Made by a program: the position numbers and the translations under genes | In this document: piece after piece, positions 60,867-64,000 of the stretch | How the letters are laid out: the number at the start of each line of letters is the position of its first letter | How positions within the stretch are numbered: the first letter of the stretch is position 1 | Assembly: GCA_022820505.1 (NCBI GenBank) | Contig: JAJEFK010000044.1 | Coordinates: 62,001-126,000 of the forward strand | DNA length: 64,000 nt | DNA from: Acidimicrobiia bacterium | GTDB lineage: Bacteria; Actinomycetota; Acidimicrobiia; Acidimicrobiales; Poriferisodalaceae | Direction: 5' to 3' | Notes under the pieces: generated by a model | The model's database searches: none | Told to the model about the DNA's origin: nothing | What the model saw: only the letters and a program-made list of their open reading frames with translations

Positions 60867-63449
60867 ATGCTGCGACTCGGCATCAAATCGCTGCTCGCGC
60901 ACAAGGTCCGCTTTGCGCTGACCGCGAGCACCATCGTCATCGGCGTGGCCTTCGTGGTGGCGTCGTTCGTGACGGCCGACTCGCTGCGCTCGGGCTTCGA
61001 CCAGCTCGCTGAGGACATCAACACTGGCACCGATTACACGGTGCGCGGCGAGCTGCCGTTCGGCGATGTCTTCGATGCGGTGGCGCCACCGGTGCCCGCC
61101 GAGCTCGTCGACGACATCGCAGCCGTCGACGGCGTGGAGATCGCTGCGGGCGGGTTCTTCGTCGACGGCGTGATCCCGGTGGACGGCAGCGGCGAACCGG
61201 TCACCACTTTCGGACCGCCGGCCGCCGGCTCCAACTGGATCGAAGACGAGTCGCTGTCGCAGTTCTACCTGATCGACGGCCGCTGGCCCGTCGGCATCGG
61301 CGAGTTCGCCCTCGACGTCAACTCCTTTGCCGACTACGACTTCGAGCTGGGCGGCACGTACCAGATCGTCACGCCCACCGGCCCACGCGAGTTCACCCTG
61401 ACCGGCACGGCGCAGTTCGGCTTCCCCGAGGATGCCGGCGTGGGCGCCATCTTCTCGCTGTTCGATTCGGCGACCGCTCAAGAAGTGCTGGGCTACCCCG
61501 GCGAGTTCACCGCGATCAGCGTGCGGGCCGAGGCGGGGGCCGACATCGCCGAGGTGCAGACCCGCATCGAGGCCGTGTTGCCCGACGGCGTCGAAGTGAT
61601 CACCGCAGCAGAATCCGCCGAGGAATTCAGCGAGGGCACCGAGACCATCATTGGGCCGTTCCAGACGATCCTGCTGGTGTTCGCGTTCATCGTGCTGTTC
61701 GTCAGCATGTTCATCATCTCCAACACGTTCAACATCGTGCTGGGCCAGCGGGTGCGGGAGCTCTCGCTGCTGCGAGCCGTGGGTGCCACGCCCGGGCAGG
61801 TGCGCATGTCGGTGCTGACCGAGTCGGCGATCATCGGCATCGTCGCCTCGCTGGCCGGGCTCGGTCTGGGCATGCTGGGCGCGCTGGGGCTGAAGGCTCT
61901 CTTCAGCGTGCTCGGGGCGTCGCTGCCAGAGAGCTCGCTGCCGCTGACGCCGCGCACCGTGCTGTGGGCCGTCGTTGTGGGCGTGGGCTTCACCGTGCTG
62001 GCGTCGCTGGTGCCGGCCTTCAAGGCCTCGCGTATCTCGCCGGTGGCGGGTCTGTCGGAGGGCACCACCAGCGACGAGCGTGCCAGCCTCGGCTGGAAGC
62101 GACTGGCCAGCGGCGGAGTGCTGCTGGCCATCGGTTTGGTGCTGACGGGTCTCGGCCTGTTCGGTGACTTTGACGGTGCGACGCCGCAGCTCAGCACCCT
62201 CGGCGCCGGCGCCGCGGTCACCTTCGTGGCGGTGTCGGTGCTCAGCCCGCTGGTGGCCAGGGCAGTGGTGTCGCTGCTGGCGCGGCCACTGGTGTGGTTC
62301 ATGCCGATCTCGGGCCGGCTGGCCCGTGCGAACGCTGCTCGCAACCCGCGGCGCACCTCGGCCACCGCGGTGGCGCTCACGATCGGCTTGGCGCTGGTGA
62401 CCATGGTGTCGATCGTGGGCCAATCGCTCAAGGTGTCGTTCGGCGACCGCTTGGCCACTGCGTTCACTGCCGATTTCATCGTGACCGTCGACACGCAGGC
62501 CGGGTTGCCGCAGACGCTGAGCAAAGACATCCGCGCTGCCGACATCGGCACACCGGTGGGATTCAGCTTCGATCTCGCGCAGATCGAAGCCGACGCCGGC
62601 GGTGCGCAGACCGAGACCGGCGTGATCGAGACCACGCTCACCGTTGCCAGCGTGCGCGACCTCGACGCAGTGATCAACATCGACGTGGTCGAGGGCAGCC
62701 TGGACGGCTTCGACCCCCAGAACGGGCTGCTGATTCACAGCGACGTCGCCGGTGACGAGGGCCTTGCGGTCGGCGACCAGGTCGACCTGACGTTCGTCAG
62801 CGGAGATCGACGGACCGTCAACGTCGCGGCCATCTTCGACGGCAGCGGATTCTGGAGCAACTGGTTCATCGACAGCGCGCTGCACACCCAGGTGGCGACC
62901 ACTGCCTTCGACGACCTCGTGATGGTGCAGTCGGCGATTGACGACCCCGAGGCGGCCCGTGCCGCCATCGACGACGTGCTGACCGGCTACCCGCAGGCAG
63001 TGCTGGAAGATCGCCAGGAGTTCCAGGACAGCATCGAGTCGGGCCTGAACACGGTGCTCGTGCTGGTGAACGTGTTCCTGGGATTCGCACTGCTGATCGC
63101 GCTGATCGGCATTGTGAGCACGCTGACGCTGTCGGTGTTCGAGCGCGTCCGCGAGATCGGGCTGCTGCGGGCGGTCGGCATGACCCGCCGCCAGATGCGG
63201 CGCATGATCCGCTGGGAGGCCGCCGCTGTCTCGCTGTACGGCGCCGTGGTTGGCGTGATGCTTGGCGCAGCGTTCGGCGCGGCCACTTCGGCGGCGATTC
63301 CCGAGGACATCATCGACACCATCGCGGTGCCCTACCTGCAGCTGTTCGTCTTCCTGGTCATCTCTGTCGGATTCGGGCTGATCGCAGCGCTGTTCCCCGC
63401 ATTCCGGGCGAGCCGGATGAACGTGCTGGACGCCATCGCAGACGAGTAG
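60867..63449 (+). CDS. FtsX-domain ABC transporter permease
   Basis: 860 residues from ATG 60867, with the layout of large MacB/FtsX-type permeases having two FtsX domains. The first membrane helix (VRFALTASTIVIGVAFVVAS) is followed by a MacB-type extracytoplasmic domain of ~200 residues, three helices around residues 265-400, a fourth near 420-470, a second extracytoplasmic domain, and three more helices at the C-terminus (ALLIALIGIVSTLTLSVFER). VRELSLLRAVGATPGQVRMS and VREIGLLRAVGMTRRQMRRM are the two FtsX coupling-helix motifs. It is directly followed by a paralogue whose N-terminus is very similar. Confidence 0.94.
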   Translation: MLRLGIKSLLAHKVRFALTASTIVIGVAFVVASFVTADSLRSGFDQLAEDINTGTDYTVRGELPFGDVFDAVAPPVPAELVDDIAAVDGVEIAAGGFFVDGVIPVDGSGEPVTTFGPPAAGSNWIEDESLSQFYLIDGRWPVGIGEFALDVNSFADYDFELGGTYQIVTPTGPREFTLTGTAQFGFPEDAGVGAIFSLFDSATAQEVLGYPGEFTAISVRAEAGADIAEVQTRIEAVLPDGVEVITAAESAEEFSEGTETIIGPFQTILLVFAFIVLFVSMFIISNTFNIVLGQRVRELSLLRAVGATPGQVRMSVLTESAIIGIVASLAGLGLGMLGALGLKALFSVLGASLPESSLPLTPRTVLWAVVVGVGFTVLASLVPAFKASRISPVAGLSEGTTSDERASLGWKRLASGGVLLAIGLVLTGLGLFGDFDGATPQLSTLGAGAAVTFVAVSVLSPLVARAVVSLLARPLVWFMPISGRLARANAARNPRRTSATAVALTIGLALVTMVSIVGQSLKVSFGDRLATAFTADFIVTVDTQAGLPQTLSKDIRAADIGTPVGFSFDLAQIEADAGGAQTETGVIETTLTVASVRDLDAVINIDVVEGSLDGFDPQNGLLIHSDVAGDEGLAVGDQVDLTFVSGDRRTVNVAAIFDGSGFWSNWFIDSALHTQVATTAFDDLVMVQSAIDDPEAARAAIDDVLTGYPQAVLEDRQEFQDSIESGLNTVLVLVNVFLGFALLIALIGIVSTLTLSVFERVREIGLLRAVGMTRRQMRRMIRWEAAAVSLYGAVVGVMLGAAFGAATSAAIPEDIIDTIAVPYLQLFVFLVISVGFGLIAALFPAFRASRMNVLDAIADE

Positions 63450-63459
63450 TTGACTCGCA

Positions 63460-64000
63460 GTGCTGAAGCTCGCCCTGCGGAATCTGCTCGACAAGAAGAT
63501 CCGCTTCGCGCTCACGACGCTGTCGGTGGTGACCGGCGTGACGTTCGTGGTGGGCACGTTCGCGCTCACTGACAGCCTGCGCTCGACCTTCGGCGATCTG
63601 GCGCAGGACATCGCCGGCGAGACCGACCTGACCGTGCGGGCCGCGCAGGAGATCGGCAACGAGGCCGACCGCCCGACCATGCCGGATTCACTGCTCGACG
63701 AAGTAGCGGCGATAGACGGCGTGGTCGAGGCCTCGGGCACCGTGCAGGCGCGCAATGTGGTCATCGTGGACGGTGACGGCGAAGCCATCAGGCCCCAAGG
63801 CCCGCCCGCGCTGGGGATGAACTTCTCGTCACGGGTCTTCTTCCTCATCGAGGGCCGGGCACCTGTTGATCAGGAATTCGTCGTGGACGCGACGACGGCG
63901 GCGAACAACGACCTGCAGGTCGGCGAGACCTACGACATCAACGGGCCGGTTCGCTCGCAGCCCTTCGAGCTGGTCGGCATCTTCAACTTCGGATCGCCCG
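63460..64000 (+). CDS. Second FtsX-domain ABC permease (3' end outside window)
   Basis: A GTG at 63460, 10 bases after the previous gene, opens a frame that runs to the right edge (about 180 residues). The start, VLKLALRNLLDKKIRFALTT, and the TDSLRSTFGDLAQDIAGETD segment closely mirror the preceding permease (TADSLRSGFDQLAEDINTGT), so the two are tandem paralogues that could form a heterodimer around the ATPase. The visible part is the first helix plus the start of the extracytoplasmic domain. Confidence 0.9.
   Translation, partial: MLKLALRNLLDKKIRFALTTLSVVTGVTFVVGTFALTDSLRSTFGDLAQDIAGETDLTVRAAQEIGNEADRPTMPDSLLDEVAAIDGVVEASGTVQARNVVIVDGDGEAIRPQGPPALGMNFSSRVFFLIEGRAPVDQEFVVDATTAANNDLQVGETYDINGPVRSQPFELVGIFNFGSP

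Noticed and set aside
60756..63848. 1030-codon minus-strand open frame opposite the ABC exporter
   Set aside because: It spans two well-supported + strand genes and translates into low-complexity His/Gln/Arg-rich sequence.

Overview
The window is dense, high-GC chromosomal DNA with about 58 genes, mostly on the + strand, in short operons with ATGA overlaps and many GTG starts. The gene content points to an actinobacterium: a DUF2342-type zinc metalloprotease beside tilS-hpt, ClpC, an RNA-polymerase-recycling HelD-like helicase, a LytR_C protein, the coproporphyrin-type heme genes (hemQ, hemE, hemY/cgoX) and CIRCE-controlled monocistronic groEL. Acidimicrobiia or a close relative is my best guess; this is inference from content and base composition, not a database match. 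No prophage, insertion sequence, CRISPR array or rRNA was seen.

Layout. 0-4 kb: 5'-truncated choline-sulfatase, ammonium transporter with a clear terminator, DUF368 lipid-carrier transporter. 4-13.7 kb: information processing (topA, MFS exporter, tmk, holB, tRNA-Thr(CGT), metalloprotease, tilS, hpt). 13.8-15.3 kb: a phosphatase-like protein lacking catalytic residues, then folB and folK. 15.3-18.5 kb: acyl-CoA metabolism (thioesterase, acyl-CoA dehydrogenase, 3-hydroxyacyl-CoA dehydrogenase). 18.5-20.5 kb, minus strand: folP and a polyprenyl diphosphate synthase. 20.5-26.6 kb: clpC, a lipoprotein, ispD-ispF-rlmB, tRNA-Thr(TGT). 26.6-32.3 kb: quinone-oxidoreductase-like gene divergent from a Rieske oxygenase, ribokinase-like kinase, upp, LytR_C protein, glycerate kinase. 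32.3-41.6 kb: CIRCE-groEL, fdhD, hemQ, a large acyl-CoA dehydrogenase, larE-like gene, an unknown gene and glnD. 41.6-48 kb: PAC2 protein, GNAT, DoxX, GtrA, a methyltransferase, and a minus-strand operon of glycosyltransferase, methyltransferase and helical-barrel protein. 48-64 kb: hemE, hemY, lnt-like gene, helD-like helicase, CDGSH protein, giant Lhr helicase, and a MacB/FtsX-type ABC exporter whose second permease runs off the right edge.

Most of this is housekeeping, and I found no complete novel defence or biosynthetic system. The most unusual signal is a family of at least four interspersed repeats (near 1.46, 23.19, 29.84 and 54.19 kb) sharing the 20-base core GGCCCGAGCGGCCCGTGAGC. 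Two copies lie inside protein genes, in the same reading frame, and add a PEAE..GEA.ARAARE-like peptide to a ribokinase tail and to the middle of a helicase. Other oddities are a triplicated gene end (LRQQEPD-stop) after the PAC2 gene with only synonymous differences, a 16-codon relay ORF between the MFS gene and tmk, an Lnt homologue with Ser in place of the catalytic Cys, and a phosphatase-fold protein lacking both Cys and Arg.
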